Assembly: GCA_024104275.1 (NCBI GenBank)
Contig: JAGGHK010000001.1
Location: 1 to 64,000, forward strand
DNA length: 64,000 bases
DNA from: Bifidobacterium sp.
Lineage (GTDB): Bacteria; Actinomycetota; Actinomycetes; Actinomycetales; Bifidobacteriaceae
Direction of reading: 5' to 3'
The notes under the pieces are model-generated. The model worked only from the letters and a program-made list of their open reading frames with translations, was not told where the DNA came from and did not search any database. Below, one piece after another: positions 8,854-17,442 of the stretch; the first letter of the stretch is position 1, and each line of letters begins with the position of its first letter. Made by a program: the position numbers and the translations under genes.

Positions 8854-9492
8854 GTGAGTCTTGAGGAGACGACAGACATTGTGGCGCTGGCCGCCAAGGC
8901 AGAGACCGATGTGAAGCAGTACCGCTTGACAGTGGTCAATGCGGGCATTTCGGAACCTTCCAGCACGCGGCGTCTTGCCAAGGAAATCACCCAAAAGGCT
9001 GAGGCCTATCTTGAAGCCACCGGCAAAGATGTCGTTGTCGAAATGATCAATCTTAAGGAAATGGCGGGGGATATCGCGAAGGCTTCGGTGACTTTCGAGT
9101 CCAGCAACCGCCTTGCAGAGGCCATAGCCGCTGTCAAGGCCGCTGACGGGCTCGTCGTGGCCTCGCCTATTTACAAAGCTTCGTATTCCGGCCTGTTCAA
9201 GGCGTTCTGGGATCTTGTTCCCCGTGATGCCATCATCAATATGCCGTTGGTCTTGGCTGCGACTGGCGGTTCCAACCGCCATGCTTTGGTACCGGATGTG
9301 GTCATGCGCGGCCTGTTTGCGTTCTTCCGTGCTGTTCCCACGGCCACGAGCCTGATGGCCACCAAAGAGGATTTCGATACTCCGGAACTTGAGAATCGCG
9401 AGAAGCGTGCCGCCACGGAGTTGGGTGCGTTGATGCTTTCCGGCGTGCGTCATGAGCCTGTGGATGAGCCCAGCGATCAGGTGAATTGGTGA
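8854..9492 (+). CDS. CE1759-like FMN reductase
   Basis: The 212-residue product is a flavodoxin-fold reductase of the actinobacterial CE1759-like group. It has an N-terminal NAGISEPSSTRRLA flavin-phosphate loop, ADGLVVASPIYKASYSGLFKAFWDL in the centre, and ATGGSNRHALV after it. The start is a GTG: AGGGAGG ends six bases before 8854, whereas the in-frame ATG at 8824 has no ribosome-binding site. Such proteins supply reduced flavin or reduce oxidants. The gene has its own promoter with a palindrome at the start site, so it is probably regulated on its own rather than with the FMN reductase upstream. Confidence 0.82.
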   Translation: MSLEETTDIVALAAKAETDVKQYRLTVVNAGISEPSSTRRLAKEITQKAEAYLEATGKDVVVEMINLKEMAGDIAKASVTFESSNRLAEAIAAVKAADGLVVASPIYKASYSGLFKAFWDLVPRDAIINMPLVLAATGGSNRHALVPDVVMRGLFAFFRAVPTATSLMATKEDFDTPELENREKRAATELGALMLSGVRHEPVDEPSDQVNW

Positions 9493-9546
9493 ACCTGACA
9501 GACAGATAGCATTCTGCCTTTCGAAGTTCCGATATTTTTCTGTTTT

Positions 9547-9584
9547 GTTATCGGCCTGTTGTCTTAAGGCGATGGGCCGATAAC
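9547..9584 (+). terminator. Terminator hairpin after the CE1759-like gene
   Basis: GTTATCGGCC (9547-9556) pairs with GGCCGATAAC (9575-9584), followed by a weak T-rich stretch (TTGTTT). Confidence 0.5.
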
Positions 9585-9713
9585 TTGTTTGAGAGAGATT
9601 TTGGCCTTTTGTGGTCTGTTATACGTTCAAATTTACGTATTTGCTTTGTCTTGGATAGATTTTTTGCGATGTAATTATGTAGTATGATGGGCTATGCCTA
9701 CGAGGAGGTAGCT

Positions 9714-11135
9714 ATGGTTTATCAAACAGTAAATCCGTATACCAATGAATTAGTCAAGGAATATCCGTTCACCACCGATGCCGAGCTCAAGGCCACCATT
9801 GATCTGGCCGACAAAACGTATCACGAAACGCAAAGCCAGCCGATTGCCGAGCGCGCCAAGATCCTGCACAATGTCGCCGCGCTGTTCCGCAAGAAGTCCG
9901 CGGAACTTTCGAAGATCTGCACGGTCGACATGGGCAAGCTCGTAGGCGAGTCCGCGGGCGAGGTGGAGCTGTGCGCCATCATCGCCGATTGGTTCGCCGA
10001 TCACAGCGAGGAACTGCTCAAGCCCGACAAGCTCGACAGCATCGTCGCCGGTGAAGCGCAGGTGCTGCACCAGTCGGTAGGCGTCGTCGTTATGGTCGAG
10101 CCGTGGAACTTCCCGTATTATCAGATCATGCGCGTCTTCGCTCCGAACTACATGCTCGGCAACACCATGATCCTGAAGCATGCGTCCAACACCCCGACCT
10201 CGGCCAAGCGTTTCTGCGAAGTGGTTGAGGAGGCCGGAGCTCCCAAGGGCGCGCTGACCAACCTCTTCATGACCTACGACCAGGTGACCGAAGCCATCGA
10301 AGACCCGCGCGTTCAGGGCGTGGCGGTGACCGGTTCCGAGCGTGGCGGCGTCGCCGTTGCCGTGCAGCCGGCAAGGCCCTGAAGAAGAGCACGATGGAGC
10401 TCGGGGGGCATGGACCCGTTCATCGTTCTGGGCGACGCGGATATGGAGAACGTCAACGAGTGCGCATGGCGTGTCCGTCTCTACAACGCAGGCCAGGTCT
10501 GCACTTCGGCCAAACGTTTCATCGTCATGGACAACATCTACGACGAGTTCCTCGACGGCCTGATCGATGCCTTCTCGAGGGTCACTCCGGGCGACCCGAT
10601 GGATCCGGCGACCACCATCGCCCCGATGAACTCGAAGCGCGCCAAGGAGAAGCTGCAGAAGTCCTTCGACGCCGCGGTCGTCGCAGGCGCGAAGGTCGCC
10701 TACCGCTTCCCGGAGATCGACTCGGACGGCCAGTTCTTCCGTCCTTCGATCCTGACCGACATCACCCCCGACAACCCCGGCTACAAGACCGAGATGTTCG
10801 GCCCGGTCGCTGCGGTCTACAAGGTTCACAGCGAAGAAGAGGCCGTGGCGCTCGCCAACGACAACCCGTACGGCCTGGGCGGCATGCTCTTCTGCGGCGA
10901 CAAGGAGCACGGTGCCGAAGTGGCCGCGAAGGTCTACACCGGCATGATGTTCGTCAACACCCCGCTGGCCTCGCTGCCTGACATCCCGTTCGGCGGCGTG
11001 AAGCTTTCCGGCTACGGCCGCGAGATGTCGCGTCTGGGCCAGATGGCGTTCACCAACGACAAGCTCTTGGTCACCGCCGATCACTTCGATAAGGCCAACG
11101 CCCCCGGTGCCCTCTATGCAGCGCAGGATCTGTGA
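9714..11135 (+). pseudogene. NAD(P)-dependent aldehyde (succinate-semialdehyde type) dehydrogenase with two compensating indels
   Basis: Apart from two local shifts, the gene encodes a full-length aldehyde dehydrogenase of about 474 residues. Motifs are EPWNFPYYQIMR (cofactor region), VAVTGSERGG, MELGG, and NAGQVCTSAKR with the catalytic cysteine. Family resemblance is closest to NADP-type succinate-semialdehyde dehydrogenases; the substrate is not certain. AGGAGG precedes the ATG at 9714. One base is missing at about 10366-10368 (CAG-GCC-GGC is expected) and one is extra in the G6 run at 10403-10408 (ELGGMDP is expected), giving a stop at 10380-10382. The two shifts cancel, so only about a dozen codons are out of frame. 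That fits sequencing error at least as well as gene decay. A terminator follows at 11191. Confidence 0.85.
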
Positions 11136-11190
11136 GAGATGCGGATGTCATGCGGTTTTGAGAGGACTCGATGAGTCGTAATTGATTGTG

Positions 11191-11232
11191 AGGAGCCGGT
11201 TCCGAAATTGGTTTGCAATCGGCTCCTTTTTT
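11191..11232 (+). terminator. Rho-independent terminator of the aldehyde dehydrogenase gene
   Basis: AGGAGCCG (11191-11198) pairs with CGGCTCCT (11220-11227), followed directly by a run of T. Confidence 0.85.
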
Positions 11233-11315
11233 CATGCCGGTTTGGACATGATCTGTAGTCGGCTCGGTCTTGTTCCTAATGGAATATGACTCGGTTGTTC
11301 AATACTGAAGATGTC

Positions 11316-11362
11316 GAAGGCAGTGCGAAGGGAATTGGTATTGTTCCTTGCGCATTGCCTTC
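11316..11362 (-). terminator. Imperfect hairpin downstream of xylB
   Basis: An 18-base stem (11316-11333 with 11345-11362, three mismatches) with an 11-base loop lies just past the xylB stop. It is a possible terminator on the minus strand, without a good T tract. Confidence 0.4.
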
Positions 11363-11389
11363 TGGCAATTGGATTTGTTGATTTTTGGA

Positions 11390-12910
11390 TTAGCCGCGCG
11401 CCTTCACATAGGCCTTATAGGCCTCGGGTGTCGCCTTGGCGGTTTCGGTGCCGTCGATGTTGAGATTCCATTGTGGGGGATTGGCCTCTTTTTCTAATAC
11501 CCATGCCGCTTGACGGGCTGCTCCGATGGCGACGTATTCGTCGGTGGCCGGACGGGTGACGGGCATTGCGAAAATCGCAGGAGCCAAAGTGCGAACGGCT
11601 TCGGATTTCGCGCCGCCGCCGATCAGCAGGATTCGGTTGACGTTGCCGCCCAGACTTTTGATGATTTCAAGGCAGTCTCGTTGCGAGCAGAGCAGACCTT
11701 CGATGAAAGCGCGGGCGAAGTTCTGCTTGGTGGTGTTGGCCAGCGTCATGCCGCTCAGCGTAGCGTTCGCGTCCGGACGGTTCGGCGTGCGCTCGCCGTC
11801 GAAATAAGGAACCAAAGTAAGTCCGCCCGCGCCGGGTTCGGCGGCAAGGGCAAGACGTCCCAGTTCGTCGTAGTCCACGTCTAGAGCGGCGCAGCCCGCA
11901 TCCATGATGCGCGAGCCGTTGATGGTGCAGGCGAGCGGCAGATAGTGCCCGGTGCAGTCGGCGAAGCCCGAAACGGCACCGCTCAAGTCATATACAGGAT
12001 TTTCGGCGATGGCCGCGGCCACCCCTGAGGTTCCCAGCGAAACGCTGACATCGCCCACCGACATGCCCAGGCCCAGGGAAGCCATGGCATTGTCGCCGCC
12101 TCCGGGACCAATGATGCAGCCGCCATCGATATCTGCGCCGGCGACAGCAGGGGAGGCCTTGACCGGTGCGGAGTCCCGTGGACCCAGCACTTTGGGAAGA
12201 ATGATGTTATGACGGCCAAGAACCATGTCGATCAGGTCGTAACGATAGACGTTGTTGGCCGAATCGAAATAACTGGTGCCTGAAGCGTCGGAACGGTCGG
12301 TGAACAGGGCATCCAGATGGGCGTCCTCTCCAACCTCGACCGGGCCGAAGCCCGCGATGCGCCAACTCAGCCAATCGTGCGGCAGACAGATCGCCGCGAT
12401 TCTCGCCGCGTTCTCCGGTTCGTTCTCTGCCACCCAAGCCAGCTTGGTCAACGTGTACGAGGCGACGGGCGACGAACCCACGGCCTGCACCCAGCGTTGC
12501 CGACCTCGTGCCGTCACGTCTTCCGGTTCGTTCTCGGAAACGCGTTCGGGAGCTCCGAGTCGCGTAATCAGATTCTCCGCTTGTGGCGCCGAACGCGTGT
12601 CGTTCCAAAGCAGAGCGTCTCGAATCACCCTGCCACGCTTGTCGAGCAGCACCATCCCGTGCTGTTGGCCGCCGACGGACAATGCAGATACGTCGTCAAG
12701 GCCGCCAGCCTGTTTTGAAGCCTCAAGAAAGGCCTGCCACCAGTATTCAGGGTCGACGCTGGTGCCGTCGGGGTGTTTTGCCTGTCCGAAGCGTACGAGC
12801 TTGCCCGTGGCGGCGTCGGTAACGCGAACCTTGGTCGATTGCGTCGAGGTATCGACTCCCGCCACCAATATCGTGTGGGTGAGGCCGTCCTCTGATTGTT
12901 GCTTTGTCAT
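11390..12910 (-). CDS. xylB: Xylulokinase
   Basis: The 506-residue product is a FGGY-family sugar kinase of normal length. It has the ATP-loop DTSTQSTKV near residue 20, the substrate region GGQQHGMVLLD and LWNDTRS near 83-110, and the C-terminal ATP-binding GGGAKSEAVR near 440. The GQQHGMV motif and the DTR in the sugar site point to D-xylulose as substrate, which gives xylulose-5-phosphate for the bifidobacterial phosphoketolase route. AAAGGCGGGG precedes the ATG. It is transcribed away from a ROK regulator that probably controls it; the xylose isomerase and transporter genes are not in the window. Confidence 0.92.
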   Translation of the reverse strand: MTKQQSEDGLTHTILVAGVDTSTQSTKVRVTDAATGKLVRFGQAKHPDGTSVDPEYWWQAFLEASKQAGGLDDVSALSVGGQQHGMVLLDKRGRVIRDALLWNDTRSAPQAENLITRLGAPERVSENEPEDVTARGRQRWVQAVGSSPVASYTLTKLAWVAENEPENAARIAAICLPHDWLSWRIAGFGPVEVGEDAHLDALFTDRSDASGTSYFDSANNVYRYDLIDMVLGRHNIILPKVLGPRDSAPVKASPAVAGADIDGGCIIGPGGGDNAMASLGLGMSVGDVSVSLGTSGVAAAIAENPVYDLSGAVSGFADCTGHYLPLACTINGSRIMDAGCAALDVDYDELGRLALAAEPGAGGLTLVPYFDGERTPNRPDANATLSGMTLANTTKQNFARAFIEGLLCSQRDCLEIIKSLGGNVNRILLIGGGAKSEAVRTLAPAIFAMPVTRPATDEYVAIGAARQAAWVLEKEANPPQWNLNIDGTETAKATPEAYKAYVKARG

Positions 12911-13103
12911 TATTCCCCGCCTTTCGCAAGATCGGACACTGCTACGTGCCTGTACTGCCGAGCCTGAATTCAGTCTACTTCCAATCCTTCAGTCATATTA
13001 ATTAAATCAATATATTATTTCAATCTACCGTGTGTTTTTTGCTTTACGACTGCTGTTTCACCCCGACTGATAAAATGGGCGCAATTGTCAAAAAGGGGCG
13101 GGT
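12911..13103. promoter_or_regulatory. Divergent promoter region between xylB and the ROK regulator
   Basis: An AT-rich core at about 12995-13030 (TTAATTAAATC and ATATATTATTTC) is the likely place for back-to-back promoters and a regulator operator. I cannot fix the operator from this single site. Confidence 0.4.
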
Positions 13104-14327
13104 ATGGCGCTGAAAAGTATCAATCAGGATGATTTGCGTAATCACAATCTTTCGGTGGTGCTTTCAACCCTGCTCCAATCGTCCAAGCCGATGAGCCGCG
13201 CCAAACTCGCAAAGACCACCGGGTTGACGAAAGCAACGATGTCGCTTTTGGTGCCCATGCTCGTTTCCTCCAAGGCTTTACAGGAAGGGAAACCGGTTTC
13301 CGGCGGCACGACCTATGGCAGACCGAGTACGCCTCTCAATATATCCGGGAAACGCTTCTGCTCGATAGGGCTGCAAATCAACACTGATGGATATGGCTAC
13401 ATCGTACTGGCCCTTGACGGAACCGTGGTTTCCGAGCGTTGGGTGAGTCAGTCCATGGAATCGAGCGACCCCGACGAAATCTTCACGCAGCTTGACGAAC
13501 TGGTGGGCGTTGGCGAGCGTGAAATTAGTGAAAAGGGCTTACGTGTCGTCGGTACGGTTCTGGCGCTTCCCGGGCTTGTCACCGACGATATGAGGTTGCT
13601 TTCGGCGAAAAACCTTGGTTGGAAAAAGCTTGAGCTTTCGCGTTTCAATGTGGTCAAAAGGCTTGATGCGACGGCCGACAATGAGGCGAACCTGGCTGCT
13701 TTGGCCCAGATACCGGGGTATGCCACGCCACGCAACGGGAAAAGCATGATTCGTCCGACCGACTCGTTCATCTATATTTCCACGGATATCGGCATCGGCG
13801 GTGCCATCGTGCGGCATGGGCAGGTGGTTCGCGGCGATGCGGGGTTCGCCGGTGAGCTTGGCCATGTCTCTGTGGCTCTTGACGGGCCTCAATGCGCCTG
13901 CGGGCGTTGCGGATGCTTGGAAATGTACGCCGGGCGCAAGGCGCTGGTGGAGGCTTCCGGCGTCGCCGACCCGGGGGTCTCGACGAAGATGGAGGCGGTG
14001 GATGAGCTGCTGGCCGGATACAAAGCACATGATGACCGCACGGTTGCCGCTGTGGATCGCGCGATAAGGGCCCTGACATCCGTGCTCGCATCAGTCATTA
14101 ATATCCTTGATATCGATACCGTCGTTTTGGGCGGCCTTTGGGACAGATTCGGCAAGAGCCTGACCCGCCGCCTCATCCATGAGCTCGAACTGCAGATACT
14201 GAGTTATCCACAGGTCCAACCACGCGTGCTGTTGCCCGATGTCAATACGCGGCCGGCGCTTCTGGGTGCGGCGCAGGTCGGGTTGCGCCGGTTCATAGAC
14301 AATCCTCTGGCGTTTATTGAGGCATGA
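13104..14327 (+). CDS. ROK-family transcriptional regulator (XylR/NagC type)
   Basis: The 407-residue protein has an N-terminal winged helix-turn-helix (about 18-75, SRAKLAKTTGLTKATMSLL) and a C-terminal ROK sugar-binding domain. Its zinc motif CACGRCGCLE lies near residue 265, after DIGIGGAIV and ELGHVSV. ROK regulators bind an operator and release it when a sugar is bound. Because it lies back to back with xylB it is probably the xylose-responsive repressor, but the ligand is inferred. The start follows AAAAAGGGGCGGGT. No gene directly follows it in an operon. Confidence 0.88.
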   Translation: MALKSINQDDLRNHNLSVVLSTLLQSSKPMSRAKLAKTTGLTKATMSLLVPMLVSSKALQEGKPVSGGTTYGRPSTPLNISGKRFCSIGLQINTDGYGYIVLALDGTVVSERWVSQSMESSDPDEIFTQLDELVGVGEREISEKGLRVVGTVLALPGLVTDDMRLLSAKNLGWKKLELSRFNVVKRLDATADNEANLAALAQIPGYATPRNGKSMIRPTDSFIYISTDIGIGGAIVRHGQVVRGDAGFAGELGHVSVALDGPQCACGRCGCLEMYAGRKALVEASGVADPGVSTKMEAVDELLAGYKAHDDRTVAAVDRAIRALTSVLASVINILDIDTVVLGGLWDRFGKSLTRRLIHELELQILSYPQVQPRVLLPDVNTRPALLGAAQVGLRRFIDNPLAFIEA

Positions 14328-14439
14328 GGTTATTGCTGCTGTTCTGTCGTATTTTTAGCAGTGCGTTTGTATGCTTCGATACTTGATTTTCCAAGGATTT
14401 CGTAACAGCGCCAACGATTTGGGCATAGGCCATAAGCAG

Positions 14440-14545
14440 CGTCGATAGCGTGGGGGTGTGCCGTGAAATCTGGTGCTGATAGAGTGACGATTGGCGTCTC
14501 CGCCCGAACTGTGCAGGTCAAGGGGCGTTGTAGTCAAAACGCTGT
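14440..14545 (+). promoter_or_regulatory. Possible structured leader (riboswitch-like) before the YkoE-type gene
   Basis: The leader has a G-run (GGGGGTGTGCC), GGTGCTGATAGAG, then CCGCCCGAACTG and AGGTCAAGGGGC. Pieces resemble conserved blocks of TPP riboswitches (CTGA-GAG, CCCGAAC, AAGGGG), and others recall cobalamin elements, but the long TPP consensus stretch with TAATGCCAGC is not present. I flag it only because YkoE transporters are often under thiamine control. Confidence 0.25.
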
Positions 14546-14572
14546 GCACAGTTTTCATTACAAGGAACAACC

Positions 14573-15358
14573 GTGGCCAAACCTGCCCCAAAAACAAATC
14601 AGCTAGATAATCAGCCCGAAGAGGCCAATCAAACAGAATCCGGTCAATACGCTTCTGGGCAATCAGAGAACATTTCTTCACCGATCCACGGCGTGCCTTC
14701 ACCGAATGTCCGTGACTTAAATTCGACATCCCAGCCGACAAAAAATGAAGCCGGCTCCGTAGTCGCGTCCCCTTTGCGCTGGCGTTCCACGGATATCGCG
14801 GTTGGCGCGGCGCTTGGTGTGGCTTGTGGCGTCATCTTCTGGGGCTTTGACTTTGTCTATCCTTTGCTTTCCCCGCTTTTGGGTGCCGTGTTGCCTGGTT
14901 TGTCGAGTCTGCTGCATGGCTTCTGGTATTTCTCCGGGCCGCTGGCCATACTCATCATCCGCAAACCCGGAGCTGGCATTTACACCAATTTGGTCGGAGC
15001 GATTCTTGAGATTCTGTTCGGCAACGGCTACTCGGTGATTTCCGTATTCCTTCCGGCATTGGCCGAAGGCCTGCTGGCCGATATTCCTTTCGCCATCGCG
15101 AAATACCGGAAGTTCACGCTTCCTCGTTCCGTTTTCTCAGGATTCTTCATAGCCATCTTCTATGGCATTTATGTGCTGCTGACCCGCCTTCAGGGAGTTT
15201 CGCTCTTCAGCGTTCGTGGAATCGTGAGCATGATTTGCGAAATCATCAGCGGCATCCTCATCGCCGGAGTGATGAGCTGGTTTCTCTACCTTGCCATCGC
15301 CAGGACCGGTGCGCTGGACCGTTTCGCTTCCGGGCGTGCGGTGAAAAGCAGAAAATAG
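14573..15358 (+). CDS. ECF transporter S component, YkoE type (thiamine/HMP uptake)
   Basis: The 261-residue product has a disordered hydrophilic head of about 65 residues and then about six membrane helices. RWRSTDIAVGAALGVACGV opens the membrane domain, and GFWYFSGPLAILIIRKPGA with EILFGNGYSV are typical of YkoE proteins. These are the vitamin-binding parts of energy-coupling importers for hydroxymethylpyrimidine or thiamine. The start is GTG at 14573 after AAGGAAC. The energising genes (ykoC, ykoD) do not follow, so this subunit must share a module encoded elsewhere. The hydrophilic head is longer than usual for the family. Confidence 0.8.
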   Translation: MAKPAPKTNQLDNQPEEANQTESGQYASGQSENISSPIHGVPSPNVRDLNSTSQPTKNEAGSVVASPLRWRSTDIAVGAALGVACGVIFWGFDFVYPLLSPLLGAVLPGLSSLLHGFWYFSGPLAILIIRKPGAGIYTNLVGAILEILFGNGYSVISVFLPALAEGLLADIPFAIAKYRKFTLPRSVFSGFFIAIFYGIYVLLTRLQGVSLFSVRGIVSMICEIISGILIAGVMSWFLYLAIARTGALDRFASGRAVKSRK

Positions 15359-15500
15359 TGCTTTAATATTCCGGGTTCGTTATGGGTGGGTTCGTTTTGT
15401 CCAATAAGAAATAAGTAATACAAATATATTATTCGATTGGTCCGCGATGTTGCCGAACCCGCCGGTGCGCTACTGGTCAGAGCGTTTGCTAAACTGACAA

Positions 15501-15518
15501 CGTTGGCTGAAGCCAACG
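15501..15518. repeat. Short perfect hairpin abutting the tRNA gene
   Basis: CGTTGGC (15501-15507) and GCCAACG (15512-15518) close a TGAA loop; the tRNA begins two bases later. It may form in the tRNA precursor leader. Confidence 0.5.
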
Positions 15519-15519
15519 T

Positions 15520-15596
15520 GGGGCTGTAGCTCAGTCGGTTAGAGCATCGGACTCATAATCCGTCGGTCCTCGGTTCAAGCCCGAGCGGCCCCACCA
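15520..15596 (+). tRNA. tRNA-Met (anticodon CAT, elongator type)
   Basis: A full cloverleaf is visible: acceptor GGGGCTG (15520-15526) with CGGCCCC (15586-15592), a D arm with GCTCAGTCGGTTAGAGC, an anticodon stem TCGGA/TCCGT around the loop CTCATAA, and a T arm with GGTTCAAGC. The discriminator A and CCA (15594-15596) are encoded. The anticodon is CAT and the first acceptor pair is G-C, so it is not the initiator. The GACTCATAATC context fits elongator methionine tRNA; a lysidine-modified isoleucine tRNA is the alternative but less likely. Confidence 0.93.
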
Positions 15597-15597
15597 A

Positions 15598-15629
15598 AAA
15601 TCCCGAGATTCGTTGGAATCCCGGGATTT
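15598..15629 (+). terminator. Terminator after tRNA-Met
   Basis: A 14-bp stem with one mismatch (15598-15611 and 15616-15629) closes a GTTG loop and ends in ATTTC. It follows the tRNA by one base. Confidence 0.75.
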
Positions 15630-15736
15630 CTAATAGATCAATGCCGCAGTTATCGAGGGTTGCCGTCAACTCTAAAAGTTGACATCCCCGCTGTCAGGCG
15701 ACGATTCGTTGAGAGGAAATTTCTACAGCGTCCCGT

Positions 15737-16714
15737 TTACTTCGCGCGGGACTCGGTGTTCCACCAATCGCCGAGACGGGCGATGTTGGAGCTGATGTGC
15801 TCGCAGGAAGCGTCCAGCGCCTTCTTCTCACGATTATTAAGTTCGAGATTGATGACCTCTTCGATGCCGTCGACGCCGATGACGCACGGAACGGAAGCGA
15901 AATGGCCGCTGTGGCCGTATTCGCCGTCGAGCATGGTGGAGCAGGCGGTGATGAAGTGGGAGTTGGAGACGATGGCCTGTACAATCATGGCCGCGGCGTT
16001 GGCGACGGCGTATTCGGTGCAATGCTTGCCGGCCATGGTCACATAGCCACCCTGACGTGCCAGGTTCTCGACCTCTTTCTGGTCGAAGCCGAAGCGGTCG
16101 GGCTGTTCCTTGGCCAACTGTTCCAACGGCTTTCCGCCGAAACTCGCGGCCGAGAAGACCGCGAACTGGGAGGCGCCGTGCTCGCCCATCATATAGGCGT
16201 TGATGGAGTGCTGGTCGAGGCCGACTTTCGAAGCGATGGCGTTGCGCAGACGCGCGGAATCGAGCGCCGTGCCGGTGCCGATGACGCGCTTGGGATCGCA
16301 GCCGGAAAGGCGGCAAATCTCGGTGCAGACCACGTCGCACGGGTTGGCGATGGAAACCCAGATGCCTTTGAATCCGGCATCGGTGACGCGCGCGATGAAG
16401 GTGCGGGCGATGTCGGTGGTGATGAACAGTTCGCCGTCGCGGGAAACCGCGGAAGCGTTGACATCGCCGGCGGCGTTGACGATGACATCGCAGCCTGCAA
16501 GCTTTTCGTATTCGTCCATGCAATTGACGATCTTGCAATTGTGCGGGTTGAAGGAGAGCGCGTCGCTCAAATCCTGAACCTCACCGGTGAGTTTCTTCTG
16601 GTTGATGTCGGCCAGATAGAGTTCGTCCGCGATGCCTTCCATCAGAAGACTGTTGGCCACGTGTGCCCCGACGTGACCCAAGCCGATAATGCCGATCTTG
16701 CGAATGAGTGCCAT
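15737..16714 (-). CDS. L-lactate / L-2-hydroxyacid dehydrogenase
   Basis: The 325-residue product belongs to the LDH/MDH superfamily. It has GLGHVG (residues 11-16) for NAD, NAAGDVNASAVSRDG in the substrate loop region, ANPCDV, the substrate arginine in LDSARLR, and the catalytic histidine in GEHGASQF. ANPCDV in place of the common SNPVDV, and the altered loop, are closer to L-2-hydroxyisocaproate dehydrogenases than to the main lactate dehydrogenase, so it may act on branched 2-oxo acids. The start MALIRK at 16714 follows AAAGGATAAG; the longer in-frame ATG at 16774 has no such site. Confidence 0.85.
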   Translation of the reverse strand: MALIRKIGIIGLGHVGAHVANSLLMEGIADELYLADINQKKLTGEVQDLSDALSFNPHNCKIVNCMDEYEKLAGCDVIVNAAGDVNASAVSRDGELFITTDIARTFIARVTDAGFKGIWVSIANPCDVVCTEICRLSGCDPKRVIGTGTALDSARLRNAIASKVGLDQHSINAYMMGEHGASQFAVFSAASFGGKPLEQLAKEQPDRFGFDQKEVENLARQGGYVTMAGKHCTEYAVANAAAMIVQAIVSNSHFITACSTMLDGEYGHSGHFASVPCVIGVDGIEEVINLELNNREKKALDASCEHISSNIARLGDWWNTESRAK

Positions 16715-17102
16715 ACTACTTATCCTTTCAAAGCTCCGTCGATGGTCGGCGAGCTTGGTTTGGTTTGCCCACATTCCCTATTTGTGAACTGTCAACAAGA
16801 TATAACACCTTTACCATCTCGTTGTTATGGCATGTTCGTCTTGTGGTTGGCTTTGTGAAACCTTTTATGTCTTGTCTAAATTCGATAAGCCCACGGAAGA
16901 AAGCGGGTATGACATCATGGTATTTCCGGTTGTGCTATTTGCAAGCATATGTCTAACGCGGTGAAAGGAAACGGGAGGTTTTTGCTTTCCTCTCTGTTTG
17001 CCGGGTTCGGTCAACGCTCGCTGATAGAATATCATCGTTCCGGTTCACGTCTGGCCATTGGGGTTAGGCGACCCGGGTCACCTGAATTCCTTAGGAGACA
17101 TT
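16715..17102. other. Divergent intergenic region between the hydroxyacid dehydrogenase gene and rpmE
   Basis: This 388-base region must hold promoters for both genes. On the minus strand TTGACA occurs about 75 bases before the dehydrogenase start; on the plus strand TAGAAT lies near 17023 upstream of rpmE. Neither has a clearly spaced partner hexamer. No gene is seen. Confidence 0.4.
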
Positions 17103-17315
17103 ATGAAGCAGGGTATTCATCCCGATTATCACGCAGTGCAGGTCACCTGCTCTTGCGGCAATACTTTCGTCACGCGCAGCACCGCCAAGGGCGATCACAT
17201 GACGGTTGATGTGTGCGCGAACTGCCACCCGTTCTATACGGGCAAGCAGAAGATTCTCGATACTGGCGGCCGCGTCGCCCGCTTCGAGAAGCGCTACGGC
17301 AAGAAGACCAAGTAG
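17103..17315 (+). CDS. rpmE: 50S ribosomal protein L31 (zinc-binding type)
   Basis: Seventy residues matching bL31: [10 protein letters not shown] at the N-terminus, CSCGNTF at residues 16-22 and [10 protein letters not shown] at 37-46, so the four-cysteine zinc form is present, and a basic tail. It sits on the large subunit near the central protuberance. AGGAG precedes the ATG; an upstream in-frame ATG at 17058 is not used on this evidence. A strong terminator separates it from prfA. Confidence 0.97.
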   Translation: MKQGIHPDYHAVQVTCSCGNTFVTRSTAKGDHMTVDVCANCHPFYTGKQKILDTGGRVARFEKRYGKKTK

Positions 17316-17326
17316 CATTCTTCATT

Positions 17327-17378
17327 CGCCAGCCTCGCTGGTTCGGGTCTGCGGACCCGAATCCGGGCTGGCGTTTTT
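17327..17378 (+). terminator. Terminator of rpmE
   Basis: CGCCAGCC (17327-17334) pairs with GGCTGGCG (17366-17373), with an inner hairpin TTCGGGTC/GACCCGAA, followed by T5. Confidence 0.9.
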
Positions 17379-17442
17379 CATACCTAATTTGTGTATTTTT
17401 GTATCGTCGATAATTTCAAATATTTTATAAAAGGACTTTTGC

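Noticed and set aside
9750..11084. A 444-codon minus-strand frame
   Set aside because: It is the antisense of the aldehyde dehydrogenase gene, with no recognisable motifs.
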